From Axinella damicornis (Eukaryota; Porifera; Demospongiae; Axinellida; Axinellidae), in contig OZ007516.1 of the NCBI GenBank assembly GCA_963931865.1, positions 6,359,897-6,423,896 on the forward strand: DNA of 64,000 nt, in the 5' to 3' direction. Position 1 is the first letter of the stretch. Each line of letters starts with the position of its first letter. A program made the position numbers and the translations under genes. Positions 1 to 12,600 of the stretch are shown here, piece by piece. Under the pieces are notes generated by a model. The model was not told where the DNA came from. It did no database searches and saw nothing but the letters and a program-made list of their open reading frames with translations.

Positions 1-103
1 GGCTGGTACCTAGATGTTGCTTAGCTTGCACGATGAAAGCTTTCTTTACTGCGTATGTGGGAAGGACAAAAATGACATCTGTCTTTGTGTGGTTGCTTTG
101 CAG

Positions 104-515
104 CTGGAATTCCCTCCCTGGAATGCCACAAAGCTCCTCTGGTCTCCATCATCCCCATGTCATCAGATGCAGGAGATGCAACCACCTCCCTGCTCAGCCG
201 TGCCGAGACCTTGGATGGAGAAGTCACCGGACTCTCCTTCCAGCTTGCAACACTGGACGGGTAATGGACGGTAGTCTGAGAATCAAACCGGACCACGGTC
301 GATCTGCTTCATTTCAACACTGGGTCTTGGAATGCAGTAGCTTCAAATTGAGCACATTACATAAGTGTAATGCAATGTGGTTTGTTGTAAGTCCTCAAGT
401 GGTCTTCAGTAGCCTTATGATTATCCAGCAGCATTAGCAAGGGTCTACAAGAACCCTACCAAGGGTAGAGTTAGCCTGTAAACAAGATTTAGCAACTACC
501 GCAAGACAGAGTCCT

Positions 516-546
<31 letters not shown>

Positions 547-3500
547 CTTGATTCTATAACAACAGTTCAGGAGGACATTCAAGACAACATCATCATTAGC
601 ATGTGATTGCAAGGTTCATCATACATAATTTGACAACCTGTCACCGTGCCTTTCGGCTTTTGCAAATACAGTAGAATGAGTATTTGCAACATTAACTGGT
701 GTGGTGTGGTAATTATTGCACATAGGAGTGGCCGGCTAAACATCTGGGTAGTGGTGGAGATCTACCGTCCTGATCCCCACGGCTCAGAGTCTGACCTTGG
801 CCTTGCTCCAGGAGGGAAGGTGAAGCTGGTCAAGAGTGCCTCGTTGGATGTGTCCACACCTGACCTAAAGTGAGAGAGGGTCAACCATGGGTAATACAGT
901 GCGGGGTCCGTTCCCCGTGCTCATGTCTCAATACACGTGTTCATAGCTGCATAGCAATTTATAAGTTTGTTTGAATAGCTATGACTACTATTTAACCTTC
1001 TACTGACATTGCATCACTGCCAGTCCGTCTGGTTTGCCCTACCTTTCCATTCCAGGTCACAGTCTGTGGTGAGCATGGTGCAGGTCCACTGTCTCCACTT
1101 CCATCCCACAGACACCAATCACCTCTACGTTGGAACAGATGCAGTACGTTAGAAGTAGCATTCTGTGTAACAAGATATCTTCCCTTCTGTGATGTTTTGC
1201 ATTATAATTTTGTTGGTGGATTTGCACATATTGGGTGCATTTGCGGAACAATGTCAGACGTGAGTTGCCAATCAACCTCATTCAGAATGATACCAGCCGC
1301 TCATTTTATTGTTGGCATTTGCCATAGGGCTTTGTATGATGTATTGCTGATTGTAAGTCAAATATGCCCAAAGTGTGCCACAAACAGTGATGCCTATGTA
1401 GCATGATATGGTTAGCTCTCTAGAAATCTGCCGGGAAGGCCGACTTTCCTTTCTGTTGCTAATTTGCAATTGCACATGCACCATAAGGTGAATTGACTCT
1501 TCTTGCTCATTCAGAAGCAGATGTAGTGACCCTTCATTCCTATTCTATTTCAGGGACGTGTGTACCACCATACTCGCTATGGCAAGAGGCCAATACCAAG
1601 ATACTACCTCCCAAAGTCTGAGAGCAATGGTAATTCATATTCACCTGAAGATTGCATGTCATTACCAAGATCAGCTATTACATAACGTTATCAACGTTAA
1701 CATTCCTTTTGCTTGTTAATAACAGTACCGGTAATGTTCCCTCTCTGTAGAATGCATATGTGATGTTGTGAGTATGAGCTTCTCGCCGTGGCAACCCGAT
1801 TACTTCCTGGTGGGGTGTTCAGATGGTGCACTCAAACTCTACCACATCAAACGAGGTATAGAATTCACCCATCGGCATATCAGGGGTACTCCCTCCTCCC
1901 CCCCCCCCCCCCCCCCCCCCCCCTCCCCCCTCCCTCTCCCCCCTTCCCCCTCCCCCCTCCCCCTTCCCCCTCCCCCTTCCCCCTCCCCCCTTCCCCCCTC
2001 CTTCCTCCCCCTCCCCCCTCCCCCCCTCCCCCTTCCCCCCTCCCCCCTCCCCCTCCCCCCTCCCCCCTCCCCCCTCCCCCCTCCCCCCTCCCTCCCCCCT
2101 TCTCCCCATTCCTTGACTTTACTCCCAGCATGCATAGGAGGAAGTAGAACAGTTCGTTAGGTCTTCATGAGATTAAATACCAGGGTAACTACTGCAGGTT
2201 CTCCCCTCCTCTTTCCAGTCCGCCCTCTTGTTTGCTGGTCTCACTCCACTGGTGGGGTTGCTATACAGAGTGTGCAGTGGGCAGAGCACCAACCAGGCGT
2301 GTTCCTGGTGCAGGACTGCCACTCTAACATCTACCTGTGGTGAGCAGTACAATCTTTTGTGCTGAATGCAGTATGTAACGAATGGAGAGTTGATACTGTC
2401 ATGACACTAAAACAAAATCCTCAAGGATAATATATCTACAGGACATGAATGAATGCATGTTAATGGTCATCATGCTGTAACACAGAGTCTAATGATGGTG
2501 TTCATCTGCAGGGACCTCCCAGAGAATGATGCTTTACCTACATTCAAACATCAATTCAAAGCAAGGTATGCCTTATGTATGCTGTTTTAGCTTATTACCC
2601 CACATGCGTATGCACGAAGCGGGGTTTAGCAATCCGTTTCGTCCGTCTGTCCATCATCTATAGTCTGTCCAGTAGAAAAAAGTGATGTACAGTTTTAAGT
2701 GATTGCTAAACCCGACAATGACATTGCAATCCACAATTCTGTGTACCTGATAGTGACCAAATTGCTCTATTCTATGCATCTCCAGCTCTGTCTTATTAAA
2801 CAACGGTAGGGTCCGCCATTTTAATACGGTCAGCAACTAAAATACAGGCATACAGAGGCTCTGGCACATGTTCATACGAAAGAGCGTCCATGTCAGTCAG
2901 TATGGATCTTAGACTGAGAGATACAGGCACATGAGGTAAATATTCAATGAATGCTCTCTAGTGTCATGACACTGACTAATTGTATAGCCCTGACTTTGTG
3001 ACTCCAAATGTCCATGCATGGACTATTGTTGAACTGACTGTTTACAGTTTTCGTTATAGGCATCTGTCTCTGATCATGCCCTGCACCTGTAATTTATCCT
3101 GTGCTGAGTCATACCTCCTTAACTGTCCAAACTAGAAGTGTTCATAGAACACATACCTTGCACGGAACGTCTACAGGATAGAGTGCAGGTACTGCACAGC
3201 TTGCTATGTACAATTGCTGGGGCATCTCTTTCAGTACAGTGGGCGTACTGCAGCTGTGTGGATGTGTGATGATCTGTTGCAACACGTGCTATCGCGTATA
3301 CTGTGTTCGTGTATGCCCGTATCAAAAAATCGGAAATAGATCTCACTGGACAGACAGATGGACAAAACGGATTGCTTAACCCTGCTTTGCGCATGCGCAC
3401 ACGGGGTAACTATTGAAGTCATCACACTAGTTTTCCCAAGTCCATGCGACCGGCTGATTGCTGTCTACATAGGAGACCGGATCATTGTCCTCAGCTAGCA

Positions 3501-3797
3501 GTGCATGTATGTACTGAACTGTGACACCAGACCTGTACAGTTATGCCAAATATGCACACATATCTCTCAATGCACATGCACACACACACATGCACACACA
3601 CACACACACACATACACACATCACACATACACACAACACACACACACAGTATCACATACTCTTCACTTCATGGGAAATGCCAGCCAGCCATTCTGCTGGC
3701 ATTTGCTAACGGAACAATTGAAGTACATCATCTGAAAGTTACCAGTGAACAGAATTGGGACCATTATCTACCTAATTTTTTGGATAACTTAGTGTAG
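104..3797 (+). CDS. DYNC2I1: Dynein-2 intermediate chain 1 (WDR60), C-terminal part, nine exons, 5' partial
   Basis: WD-repeat subunit of cytoplasmic dynein-2, the motor of retrograde intraflagellar transport in cilia. Exons inferred from frame and splice sites: 104-260, 726-869, 1056-1143, 1554-1629, 1751-1855, 2219-2339, 2512-2565, 3441-3486 and 3684-3797. All phases agree, giving 300 codons and a TAG stop. Family-like strings are [78 protein letters not shown] and [11 protein letters not shown]. They follow the order of the C-terminal beta-propeller of human WDR60 as I recall it. The N-terminal half of the protein lies left of the window. The donor at 3487 (GTCCTC) is weak. It was chosen because reading on meets TAG at 3496-3498, before the better donor at 3507. 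Introns carry a 30-nt G run, a long C-rich tract and a CA repeat. Confidence 0.85.
516..545. repeat. Homopolymer run of 30 G
   Basis: An uninterrupted G run in the intron between the first two visible exons of DYNC2I1. On the coding strand it could form a G-quadruplex. Its true length is uncertain because long homopolymers are error-prone in sequencing. Confidence 0.95.
1891..2105. repeat. C-rich polypyrimidine tract in a DYNC2I1 intron
   Basis: About 215 bases made almost only of C with scattered T (CCCCCTCC-like units), starting with a run of more than 20 C. It lies in the intron 1856-2218, upstream of the acceptor at 2218. The complementary strand is G-rich. ORFs here encode only Pro/Ser/Leu or Gly/Arg/Glu runs and are not genes. 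Confidence 0.95.
3575..3650. repeat. CA microsatellite
   Basis: An interrupted (CA)n repeat in the last DYNC2I1 intron, ending about 35 bases before the acceptor of the terminal exon. The ORFs over it (Thr/His repeats) are spurious. Confidence 0.95.
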
Positions 3798-5350
3798 TAC
3801 ATGCATTGTGGAGATTTTTTGCCATGTCATCCTATTTCCAACTTATTGGGAGCAGTAGTCTCCTACCCAGACCCTCAATAAGAAAGGAGAAGGAGGGCCG
3901 GTGATGTATATATCATCAGGGGGGCTAGCTGTTTTAAAGCCTAACCATTGATTTTGCTTGCTAAGAAAGTGCTAAGTGTATTGAGCACTTGTGGCAAAGA
4001 AGCCCACTAGCTGGTCACTGTTCCACTTGCTTTTCTGAGTTAGTCAGTTGACTCTATAGTCATTTGTGGATGCACATTGCTATCATTCTGGCATAATGCT
4101 CAGACACTTTTGGCTTGCAATTATTCCCATATTATGCTTAGCATAATAGACTCAAGCCTAACTGCAAGTGACAAACGCTGGGGTGAGAAGGCCTGGGAAC
4201 AAGGCTACTGAGGAGGAGCCACACCCATTGAAAACATAGGGTGATCATACCTTTAATGGGGGTGCCAGGAAATGCGCTAGCCTCATTCCCAGGCCTGCCC
4301 CATTCTGTGTTCTTCGGACAGTATATTTAATGCAAACCGAAGAACAGAAAACAGAGTAGGCTTGGGAGCGAGGCTAAGCCCAAGGAAATGCATGAGCTGA
4401 GAGTATTAATATTGTGCTTTCGGTTTTGCAACCATGGAGATTCACTGATAGTGATGCAGCATGGCTACTGGGTGTATCTGTCTTGTTGGCTATTATATTA
4501 TAGCACTAGTCCTCGTATTTAAGCCAAACTTTATGACCTTTCATTTCCAGTTATCTGCTAGTGAATACAGTAGCAGAAAGCAGGACGTGGAATACTTATA
4601 TAGTTGGGGTCTCGAGCTCATTGCTCATCCACAGCTACTTAGCTATTTGGAAACGAGGGTGCCAAATAGATAGGATGCTTGCACGGTACGATCCTATGGG
4701 GTGACAAATTTCCTAGGGGTGCAAAAAAAAATTGGAATGGGGTGCCAAATTCCTTGGAATGCCATATTTCCTGTGATACTGGGTAGCAGTTTGGCTGCAA
4801 AATTTGGACTCCGAGCTTTTGTGACCCACCCAGGCCGGTCTGTCAAGTGGCCATAGGCCCTTGGCTTCATCTATAGTTTATCTGTGTAGCAGACAACAGG
4901 ACTCGTCAGTGCTGCAATGTAGCCTGGGTTTGAGGCTATGCTGCAGTGGTAATCATTAGGGTCTCAAGCTCATTGTTCTTCCACAGCTATACTTAGTAGT
5001 TGACTTGACTATTATGGAAGGGAGGGTGCCAAATTTGTTTGCATGAGGTACTGAAATTCCTGTGGGATGCTAAATTTTCCTAGGACATTTGCATGGGGGT
5101 ACCTGGACCCACATTTCCTATGATAATTAATTTTGCATGGGACATTGCATATTGTGGGATGCCAGGACAATTTGCATGGGGTACCTGGATGTGCATGGGA
5201 TGCCCTGAACTAATGAAATTCCTGGATCCGTGGCAAATTTGGAATGGGGGTGCCATATTTCCTGTGATATCGGGTATATTTGGGCAACTGGAAATATGGA
5301 AACATGGGAACGGAAACTGAGTTAACCTAATAATAATCAGTACTGTTTAA
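3798..5350. other. Intergenic; degenerate GGGGTGCCAAATTCCT repeats and palindromic MITE pieces
   Basis: No gene seen. Around 4165-4390 there are copies of the TAGCCTCRTTCCCAGGC palindromic family. From about 4650 to 5290 a motif like GGGGTGCCAAATTCCTTGG recurs many times with variable spacing. The same degenerate repeat appears at about 17700-17850, so it is a dispersed element and not a local slippage product. Confidence 0.6.
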
Positions 5351-5352
5351 TT

Positions 5353-6385
5353 ACACTCCTGGTATAGAGAAAATTGTGCCGCGTAAATAATGTAACCTAA
5401 ATAATTAACGTTTGACTACTTAGGAATGGCCTGCAAAGTTTCTGACTACACCATCATGATCGCTATCATGCACTGTCCCAACCGTACAATTTTGGTGCTG
5501 AAACTCACCTTGGTGGTGGAGATATGAGCGCTTTTGTCTCGCCGGGGCCGCCATTGCTCGAGCGCTCTCTTCGACTTCCGGTGGCAGTACCGTTCTTAGG
5601 AAAGGCACACGAAGATTCTGACCACACAGCCTTGATCGCTGTCGTTCACTGACGCTTACATGCCAAAACTCACCGTGCTGGCTAAGTTGTGAGTGCTGTC
5701 TTGTCTTCCTTTTGGTCGCCATTGCTCGCGATCGACTGAGCCACGTGGCATGTGCGTTAATTGGAACGAATTGCAATAATTAGCTTCGCTACGGCGAGGC
5801 AACCGCGGCGTTGCAACGGCTACCAGGAGTGCGGTTGCCCCTCGTTACACTCCTGGTATAGGAAAAATTGTGCCGCGTAATTAATTACACTCCTGGTAGG
5901 GGAAAAATTGTGCCGCGTAATTAATTAATTAATTAATGTAAATAATCAAACCTCATAGCTCGCAGGAAAGGTCTACTGAGATTCAGACTACACCGTCGTG
6001 ATCGCTATCATGCAGTTAGACAAACGTATAATAATTGTGCTGAAACTCACCTTGGTGGTGGAGATACAAGCGCTTTTGTCTCGCCGTGGCCGCCATTGCT
6101 CGAGGCTCTCTCCGACTTCCGGCGGCAGTACCGTTCTTAGGAAAGGCACACGAAGATTCTGACCACACAGCCGTGATCGCTGTCGTTAACTGACGCTTAC
6201 ATGACAAAACTCACCGTGCTGGCTAAGTTGTGAGTGCTGTCTTGTCTTCCTTTTGGTCGCCATTGATCGCGATCGATTGCCACGTGGCATGTGCGTTAAT
6301 TGGAACGAATTGCAATAATTAGCTTCGCTACAGCGAGGCAACCGCGGCGTTGCAACGGCTACCAGGAGTGCGGTTGCCCCTCGTT
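5353..6385. mobile_element. Two tandem copies of a MITE family with CACTCCTGGTA termini
   Basis: Two units of about 500 bp (5353-5846 and 5885-6385) start with ACACTCCTGGTA and end with TACCAGGAGTG followed by CGGTTGCCCCTCG. The ends are inverted repeats of each other. Each unit contains two diverged direct copies of a roughly 200-bp segment (AGGAAAGG...ATTCTGACYACAC...AAACTCACC...CGCCATTG). No ORF resembles a transposase, so the element looks non-autonomous. A single-segment relative sits at 28254-28551. Confidence 0.75.
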
Positions 6386-8225
6386 AATTAATTAATTAAT
6401 GTAAATAATCAAACCTCATAGCTCGCAGGAAAGGTCTACCGAGATTCTGACTACACCGTCGTGATCGCTATCATGCAGTTAGACAAACGTATAATAATTG
6501 TGCTGAAACTCACCTTGGTGGTGGAGATACAAGCGCTTTTGTCTCGCCGTGGCCGCCATTGCTAGAGCGCTCTCTCCGACTTCCGGTGGCAGTACCATTC
6601 TTAGGAAAGGCACACAAAGATTCTGACCACACGGCCGTGATCGCTGTCGTTCACTGACGGTTACATGCCAAAACTCACCGTGCTGGCTGAGTTGTGAGTG
6701 CTGTAACAGTTACTTGTCTTCTCCTTGGGCCGACATTGCTGACTCAGCTCAATCGATCGACGACAGAACGCGCGAGCATGGTCCTCACGTGGCATGTGCG
6801 TTAATTGGAATGAGTTGCAATAATTAGCTTGCGCTACGGCGAGGCAATCGCGGGGTTTGCATCGCTACAGTCGATTTCCGTTGCGTTTGAACACTGCGTA
6901 TTGCGTGAATTATCACGGAAACTGTGTTCTGCAAGTATGACACTCACGCAAAGTGCCTGCATGGCTTCCAGACCTTTGCGTATTCCAGGCCGTACTCTCA
7001 CGGTGGTTAAGGCTGCCTCAATAATTGTGAACGTAGTACAATGTTATACGGAGATTTATAAGTAATTTACGGAGGTGTGGTCAGAGAGTTAGATGACTGT
7101 TTGGTCTCAGCTGGAGGGATCCAGCGAGAGCTGTTGCTTCATTACTACGTAGTCAGGATTACATGTGTGTTGGGTACTTGTACATTACGAATAGAAGCTA
7201 CCTGGCTCGTAGTTGCGAGATCTGGAGCAGTTTTGGTGTCTCCGCACGGGACCCAGGTGTGGCGATCGAGCGACTGTTTCGCGGAATGCGGAAAGGAAGA
7301 ACACCGTCAACTACGCTTTCAACTGCCGCTGTGTGTGCTAGGACGAGTGTACAAAGTAGTCGTGCCTGGATGGAAGCAGAATCGTCAACGTTTGGAAAGT
7401 TAACAAGCCGTTTCTGACTTGTTTACAAGAAATTTCTGCCTAAAATGACAATAAAAGTGCTCGTCAGCTCTCAGCGAATACGCAATGTTGTTTTAGTTAA
7501 CTAAAACTAAAACTATAATGCAGTTTAGTATGGCATATTTCACTTTAGTAATTAAAACTAAAACTAAACTGAGGACTGTCTCAGCCTGTTAATTAAAACT
7601 ACAACTAAACTAATATGAAAATCACCCAAAAATGGTGGTTACTAAAACTAAAAGAGCCTTTACTAACCCTTTTGAGATTTAGTAATTAAAACTAAAACTA
7701 AACTAAACAATGCGACTCTACCTAATTAAAACCAAAAACTAAACTATTTCAGTTTTAGATAACTAAAACAACATTGCATTTCCGTCCTTCCTCCAGGCAG
7801 AATAAGTGAGTACGCACTTAGAGCTTTCCCTCCATGCACACAAATGTCGCCTTTAAACCCATCTAGATTTCCGCATCGACGGTTTTAAGCCGCGTTGTTG
7901 TTGTTTACCGAATGTAGCGATTACGTAATCCCCTGACGTTGCCATAACAACGCAAAACTGCATTTTTCTGTGAGTGCTATGACTGTACAATCTGTTAACC
8001 AAGTTTCATTTGGAAGCATATATAAATGTTGCCACAGCATAATGAAACACAAATACTGTTCAGATGCCCTTGGTCTCATATCTGAGGCAGCCTTAACCAC
8101 CCAGAGGTGTCGTTTCCGTGAAGCTCCACCCGCAGAAAGTTCCCGCCGCACGCGGTCACGCAATACACAATGTTCAAACGCAACGGAAATCGACTGTACC
8201 ACCAGGAGTGCGGTCGCCCCTCGTA
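6386..8225. mobile_element. Third, longer copy of the CACTCCTGGTA MITE family, composite
   Basis: The left part (6386-6865) matches the 500-bp units. It then continues into new sequence starting CAGTCGATTTCCGTTGCG. The right end (about 8095-8225) carries an inverted copy of that new sequence and ends ACCAGGAGTGCGGTCGCCCCTCG, the family terminus. The element therefore appears to be a longer member with internal inverted repeats and a nested MITE at 7482-7778. Short ORFs on both strands over the inverted repeat mirror each other and are not taken as genes. Confidence 0.5.
7482..7778. mobile_element. CTAAAAC-rich MITE with about 25-bp terminal inverted repeats
   Basis: The left end GCAATGTTGTTTTAGTTA is the inverted complement of the right end TAACTAAAACAACATTGC. 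The interior is built from repeated ACTAAAAC/TAATTAAAAC words. There is no coding potential. It is nested in the composite element around it. Confidence 0.8.
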
Positions 8226-8227
8226 AA

Positions 8228-8493
8228 GTAATAAAAAACATTTAAAATGTAACAGGATGTAGGGATACCAGAACCGCAAAAAGTAAGGAAACAAGGTAGG
8301 GATGATCACACAAAACAGTGAAGTATACAACCCCCTACAGAGATCTTTTTCCATAATATGTGTATAATGAAAAAAGATATGTAGGGGGATTGTATACTTC
8401 ACTGTTTTGTGTGATCATCCCTACCTTGTTTCCTTACTTTTTGCGGTTCTGGTATCCCTACATCCTGTTACATTTTAAATGTTTTTTATTACT
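8228..8493. mobile_element. Near-perfect 266-bp palindrome (foldback module)
   Basis: The sequence from GTAATAAAAAACATTT to its complement at 8493 forms two arms of roughly 120 bp around a short loop near 8350-8370. The arms contain GGATGTAGGGATACCAG and its complement. A second near-identical palindrome is at 32735-33002 inside the hAT element. It would make a long hairpin in single-stranded DNA or RNA. Confidence 0.9.
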
Positions 8494-9325
8494 TGTTTAT
8501 GTCATTTTTTTTTAGCATCAGGCGCATGCATACTGGACTCTGGCATTTACACTGCCAGCAATGGCTGAAGAATCAGACCCAAGCATCTCAAAAGCCAACC
8601 CTTTTCTGGATGGATACTAAGCCAGTGCTCCCTGAGCTGAAGTAGTATACATGTAGGTAAAATAGCTATACCAGATAGTAGTAGTGACACATTGTTGAGT
8701 CTTTAGATAGGCATTCACCCCTCTCACAGAACACAGTCTAGTAACATATATAGCACAGAGAATTTACCTCAGTCTAGTTACGGTATAGTAACACAACAGC
8801 GCAAGACACTTCTAATTCAGCGATCTTGAATAATAATTACGTATCGTTGCTAAGTGATCGTTTAACTGCGCATGCGTACAAACATGAAAATGGCGTGACA
8901 AATGAAGCCATAGTTGTTGAGTGGGCAGCTGTAGCCGCCTGGTGAAGACCTGGAGGTTGCCAAAAAGCGATGGGCTGGTGCACTGCTCGGTGTGAAATGC
9001 TGCTGTTTCGTGCGAAAACCATCATGAGGGATTGAGGCGACGTTGAGCTAGCCCGTCTGAAAGAAAGAAAGAAGAAAGAAGAAGAAAGAAAAACAATTTG
9101 CCCGTTTTGCGAGTACCTGGTGGGGTACTTTCGCGACGGTTTTTCGCGACGCGAGGAGTCTTGTTGGTCATGAAAACACTCGAAGATGAACGGTATGTGG
9201 TTATAAAGGCTTATAAGTGTACCTTTTCTGAGATTTGGAGAGATTCTTTTGTATTACATGTATTAGCATATATTGCGTGTACGTCGTATCCCTACATACA
9301 GAGTCTACCGACTCTGTGATTAGTG
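8494..9325. mobile_element. Inverted copy of the internal cargo of the hAT at 31539-33027
   Basis: This segment matches, in reverse orientation, about 31917-32734. Shared marks are the AGAGTC...GACTCT mini-palindrome, the TCGCGACGGTTTTTCGCGACGCG stretch, and a pair of back-to-back ORFs. On the plus strand here a 73-codon ORF (9098-9319, MPVLRVPGGVLSRRFF) matches the 70-codon ORF of the other copy (31920-32132, minus). Conservation of reading frame may only reflect recent duplication. No family recognised. Confidence 0.75.
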
Positions 9326-9659
9326 TAACTCAGTTTCCGTTCCTGTGTTTCCGTGTTTTCCCGTTTCCTTTCCCGTTCCCATTCCCGTTCTTGAGTTTCG
9401 GTGTAGTAGCTTATTATAGCTGCAAAACGTCAAGTAGAGAAGTGAGAAGATTCTCTGCTCTTGGTAAGGTTACTCGAGTATACAGCGTATACGTATGTAT
9501 ATTATACGCATATCATATGGTAGCCCTACTACCTAGCCGAGCTACTGTGGCTAATCGCTGGTTGGTGTCTGTCTCTTCCGCATTGCAGAAAAGTGTACGT
9601 GTGCGCGCGAGGTGACAGCAGATTGATATCTGTACCTGTACAGCGGATGCAGATAAGCG
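9326..9659. other. Sequence upstream of the death-domain caspase gene
   Basis: A 334-base stretch between the foldback element and the proposed caspase start. It contains a pyrimidine-rich block (TTTCCCGTTCCC words) near 9340-9390. No TATA-like or other promoter motif could be called with confidence. Confidence 0.35.
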
Positions 9660-12600
9660 ATGGCAGGTGAGTGACTGTGAAGACATTGTGTGGGCAGCTC
9701 CAGTGCGTGCAACTGCTAGGATTCTGGAAAGGGGGCCCGTTGGTATATTAATTTTATGTCACGGCGTACCGCCGTTGGCGGTGCCTACTGCATGAGGTAT
9801 ATTGATCGTCAACAGAGAAGTCTTCTGCAGGGATAATTTAGTTCTGTTGAGAGGAGGGCTCGTGCACAATGCCACAATGCCTTAGCATGCTGTGTCGCTC
9901 TCTTAGTTAAAAATAGCCGCATATATATAATTATATAAAATTTTTATAATCACGATCGCGCGCGTTGTGCGCATCTGCTAGCTCGTAATGCGAACGCGCC
10001 TATCTATGGTTTGCCTCGTCCGATTCGGTCCGAACATCCCCTTCCAGTGGTGTTCAGAAACTTCAACTGGTCTTCTGGACTGAGTGCAAGGAAATAAGCC
10101 TCTATACCAATTAGATCTGTACTTTTACTACTTTATGGAAAGAGAGAGGTGTGGGTGCTACCCCAGTCCTAGCCAAGGCAGTGGTCACTAGTATCCCATC
10201 ATGTCTGAGGTATAGCCCAGCTTGTCACAGTGGAATCTAATTTGTGTAGCAGAAGTGATTAATTACATGGCGAAACCGCAAGAGGACTGTGAAGTGCACG
10301 TGCTATCAATATTTGGTTATTATACGTTATTCAACTTCACATGTGTCCCCATACATTCCTGGGGCACCGAACAAGTTGGAGATATGGCTGTTCCCAGCCC
10401 ATGGTGGCTGGATTATAGGTGCACAATGCCCCAAATTATGCCATGATTGTCCCATGATGGCTGGGTCGAGACTATACATATCGAGGTTTTGCATGTGGTG
10501 TTTCACAGGTGCATGGGATTGATGTGACTTCATTATTCACATTCAGAGCTATAAGTCTCTGTCACATCAACTGGGACTCTCTACTGCAAAAAATTATCTA
10601 CAGCTACACAACTGACCTACTGGCTACTTGCACCAGACATGCATGCTAATGGCCTTGGAGGATAAGGTTGATGAGGTTGCAGGGGCAAATGGGGGGGGCT
10701 ATATACGGAAGCAGAAAGCACAAGCAGGGCAGTGGAAAGCGTGAAGTTGCCAAGATACCACGCGAGATCCTTCCTCACGGCTGGGTATATAGCTAGCACC
10801 ATAGCAATAAGATTAGCCCACTATAGGTAGCCATCACCATAGCAACAAGGTTAGCCCACTGTGGGTTGCCATCACCATTGCAACAATGTTAGCCCACTCT
10901 GAGCACCTGGCATTAAATGACAAATGGATGAGAATCCTGTTGCTATGGTGATCACTATGGGATTCTAGGGTAGTTTGATCATTGAGTTCATTTATCTGAA
11001 ATTGTAGACATCCGGATCGTTTTGAATTTGAAAGAGGAAGCATGGATTCACACTGCAAATCCTCTGTGAGCATTTCCAGTGTGAACACATGCTGAATAGA
11101 CTTCCTATATTTCAAATTCATGATCTTGAGGTTTCCAGTCTTCCATAACAACATTCACTCTCACGTATTCTGTAGGCTGTGCAGATGGAACCACTGTGCT
11201 TGGTAAGTTATCACTATACCTTGTCTCATTCCCAATCCCTTGGATCTGAGAATGTGTCTGGAACTTAGAAGAAGTATCTCCGTGCACATTAGCCTCGTTC
11301 CGAGGCTGCATGGGATGGGGTCTGCATGGAAACAAGTCTAGAGTCTGGGAACAAGGCTGGTAAACTGTTCTGTGTGCATGCTGCACAAATAGTAGACTGC
11401 AGATGTACAGTTATGGCTGAATCGTAACCAGTCTGCATCCAACTATTTTCAGGTGTGGATGATCTTAACGACGTAAGGGACGAAGTGATTGACCTGGTTT
11501 CGAAGTGGGAGGACCTTGGTGGCTCGTTGGGGATCCGCAGGGCAGACATAGATGAAGTTCGGCATGCCCACCCCGGGTCTCCCAATGACTGCCTGACAGA
11601 TATGCTCACACGCTGGCTGCAACAAAGCTACAAGGTATGTGCATGTTCACTGAGACCATCGTATAGGATGCTACCTACCCATAAGTGGAGATGGGACATA
11701 ACACTTACATTGCACATGGATTCTGGAATGAGGTGGGAAATGAAGCAGGGGTGGAGCCTCTGAGACCAGATTTCTTGCAAGATTTTAACGTGTGTGTGTG
11801 TGTCTGTGCGTGACGGAAGTGGGATGTCCGTGGGGGAGGAACTAGACCAGTGATGTGCGACCTTCGAATTTCAATTTACTGAACCTTGAACTCCGCGAAG
11901 AATGTTCGAGCCTGGGCATGGGCTGGAATCTTCTAGAACAGCTGGGGCATGCAATCAGGGAGCAGCAGTTGAAGCGGACGCAATCGGGGAGCAGCAGCTG
12001 AAGTGGACGCAATTGGGGAGCATGCAGCAGCTCTGCACAAAGAGCTGTCCAGTGCCGGATTACTCACGTAGGCGAACGAGGGGGAAGTAGCTGAACGAGC
12101 AAAGCTACTTGTATAGAATGTTAACGCTCTACCGGTACCTTGGTGGTCTTGATCCTTTTCAGTGTATAGTCAGAGACTGATGTCACTTGATCAGGTAATG
12201 TTGACATGTGTATAACGGTCACGGCGGAGGGATTGTGAGCAAATTGTCCCTGGAGGTTGCCTTGGTCTTTGTGGCCCAAGTCCCAGCATCCTTCCCCCAA
12301 AACACAAAAAAGCAATGGGACACATGCATATAGATACAGATGTTACATGCAGAGGTCTCAATGATCGACGTACACTCTGATTGCAGGTGGAGAGGCATGG
12401 AAGGCCAACATGGAGGAAGCTGGTGGAGGCAGTGAAGGCCCGTTCAGGGGGAAATAACCGCGCACTGGCAGAGGCAATAGCTGAAAAACACCCTGGTTGG
12501 TGACCAGAGCTATCAGTGGCGGATCCAGGGATAGTTCGTTGGGTTCCATCGAACCGCCCTTCTTACAGTTGAATTAATAAAGAACCTTACTTTCAACCTA

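Noticed and set aside
1768..2160. Overlapping Pro-rich and Gly/Arg-rich ORFs on both strands
   Set aside because: Produced by the C-rich intron tract. Only 1751-1855 is a real exon here.
5420..6207. Minus-strand ORFs with repeated MATKRKT/AMAATARQKR strings
   Set aside because: They repeat because the MITE units are tandem. They are not conserved beyond the repeat and have no domain.
9098..9615. Two plus-strand ORFs before the caspase gene
   Set aside because: They belong to a mobile module also present at 31917-33002, with no recognised domain. Frame conservation is explained by recent duplication.
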